Shown: in pieces, positions 62,851 through 64,000 of the stretch
Layout: each line of letters opens with the position of its first letter
Numbering within the stretch: the first letter of the stretch is position 1
Notes under the pieces: generated by a model
Told to the model about the DNA's origin: nothing
The model's input: the letters and a program-made list of their open reading frames with translations, nothing else
Databases searched by the model: none
Translations under genes and position numbers: made by a program
Source of the DNA: Dirofilaria immitis
Taxonomy: Eukaryota > Nematoda > Chromadorea > Rhabditida > Onchocercidae
NCBI GenBank assembly: GCA_024305405.1
Contig: JAKNDB010000098.1
Span: 2,746,501 to 2,810,500, forward strand
DNA length: 64,000 nt
Reading direction: 5' to 3'

Positions 62851-63070
62851 ATTAAGCTTATTTAATCAAAGATAAAATATTGCTTAATATTTCTAAAAGG
62901 CTTATTTTTGGTTAAATTTCATTTTTCTTTATTTCTTTTTTTTTTTAAGAAGAATAAAGAGATGAAAGGAAGTGTGTTTTTTCCGCTATTTTCATGCATA
63001 TTTATTATCATTGATATTTATTATCATTGATTGAATTTACACTTTTTTCATTTTATTAGCATTTTTGCTT

Positions 63071-63645
63071 TCATATTTTATTGATCAATAATAAGAAGCA
63101 CTGATCGATATTTTTAATCCTTACAATTATTTTATTGATCAATAATAAGAAGCACTGATCGATATTTTTAATCCTTACAATTATTTTATTGATCAATAAT
63201 AAGAAGCACTGATCGATATTTTTAATCCTTACAATTATTTTATTGATCAATAATAAGAAGCACTGATCGATATTTTTAATCCATACAATTATTTTATTGA
63301 TCAATAATAAGAAGCACTGATTGATATTTTTAATAATCCTTACAATTATTTTATTGATCAATAATAAGAAGCATTGATCGATAATATTTTTAATCCATAC
63401 AATTATTTTATTGATCAACAATAAGAAGCACTGATCGATATTTTTAATCCATACAATTATTTTATTGATCAATAATAAGAAGCACTGATTGATATTTTTA
63501 ATAATCCTTACAATTATTTTATTGATCAATAATAAGAAGCATTGATCGATAATATTTTTAATCCATACAATTATTTTATTGATCAACAATAAGAAGCACT
63601 GATCGATATTTTTAATCCTTACAATTATTTTATTGATCCTTTTTG
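63071..63645 (+). repeat. 57-bp satellite-like array, about 10 copies
   Basis: The unit is ATTGATCAATAATAAGAAGC, ACTGATCGATATTTTTAATC, CTTACAATTATTTT. A variant with extra TAATAA or GATAAT and a CAACAATAAG variant recur in order, giving a three-unit block of about 176 bases that appears twice (from about 63298 and 63474). The 172-codon minus-strand frame exists because 57 is a multiple of three and is not a gene. Confidence 0.95.
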
Positions 63646-63799
63646 TTATTCGACAATTTTCTTTTCATCTTTAATCCCTTACATTTACACTGGCAGCTTC
63701 ATCAAAAATATAATTGAAAATTTTCCCTTTTACATGCCTAAATTCAACTAATCGAGCAAAAAATTTTCTGCTTATTTTCTTTTCAATCTTTGAAAAATT

Positions 63800-63912
63800 T
63801 GCATAAATATGTGTATATGTGTATCTATATGTATGTATGTGTATATGTGTGTGTCTTATTGATTTATTGACTAATTGATTGACTGATTGATTGATTGATT
63901 GATTGATTAATG
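63800..63912 (+). repeat. (GTAT)n/(GT)n and (GATT)n microsatellites
   Basis: GTATATGTGTATCTATATGT-type repeats (63808-63855), then (TGAT)n/(GATT)n (63880-63910). No gene to the end of the window. Confidence 0.85.
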
Positions 63913-64000
63913 ATGAAAATGAGCGGAATTTGATTTTGAAAATTGAAATTTGTAAATTGAATTTACCTATCTATACATTTTTGAATATTTTGCAATAAAA

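Noticed and set aside
63071..63589. 172-codon minus-strand open frame, Ile/Leu-rich
   Set aside because: It is the frame through a 57-bp tandem array (a multiple of three), with no start, splice or family support.
63071..63645. CRISPR-like array
   Set aside because: The units are contiguous without unique spacers, and the genome is eukaryotic.

Overview
The window is a stretch of a very AT-rich nuclear genome (roughly three quarters A+T by eye) whose genes are cut into many small exons. Introns start with GT and end in TTTCAG or TTTTTAG. The recognisable proteins and two 18S rRNA relics look like those of a nematode, possibly a spirurid or filarial relative; the exact group is an inference. 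Exons were joined by eye, using reading phase and remembered family sequences, so edges are good to a few bases where GT/AG is stated and weaker elsewhere.

Layout. 1-12.9 kb has no convincing complete gene. It holds local tandem duplications, microsatellites, an inverted 18S rRNA fragment (632-880, minus) and one possible orphan 3' exon near 8.3 kb. 12.9-24.0 kb (minus) is a 22-exon P-type ATPase of the Na+/K+ (H+/K+) alpha family, with a second 18S fragment in its second intron. 26.7-30.7 kb (minus) is a divergent aquaporin. 33.3-37.6 kb (minus) is an unidentified low-complexity protein with a weak resemblance to Bora/SPAT-1. 39.2-48.4 kb (plus) is an EHMT/G9a-type histone methyltransferase with Cys-rich, ankyrin, pre-SET and SET parts. 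49.9-52.7 kb (minus) is a TDP-43 orthologue with a 25-glutamine tract. 53.8-55.8 kb (plus) is a YIPF3-like Golgi membrane protein. 57.4-59.7 kb (minus) is S-methyl-5'-thioadenosine phosphorylase (MTAP). 59.7-64 kb holds one arm of a large inverted repeat and several tandem arrays.

The genes are unrelated housekeeping and regulatory genes, not a pathway cluster. Two pairs are divergent (unidentified gene/EHMT, TDP-43/YIPF3) and two convergent (EHMT/TDP-43, YIPF3/MTAP).

A recurring oddity crosses gene boundaries: at 16 places the reading frame of an otherwise conserved protein breaks and is mended by one extra base, nearly always in a mononucleotide run. This affects six of seven genes, with MTAP intact, and looks more like homopolymer under-calling in the assembly than decay of any one gene. 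The strongest unexplained structures are the two complementary 18S fragments 22 kb apart, the roughly 400-bp inverted repeat around the first exons of MTAP, and a perfect 20-bp hairpin beside an (AT)n tract at 26.6 kb.
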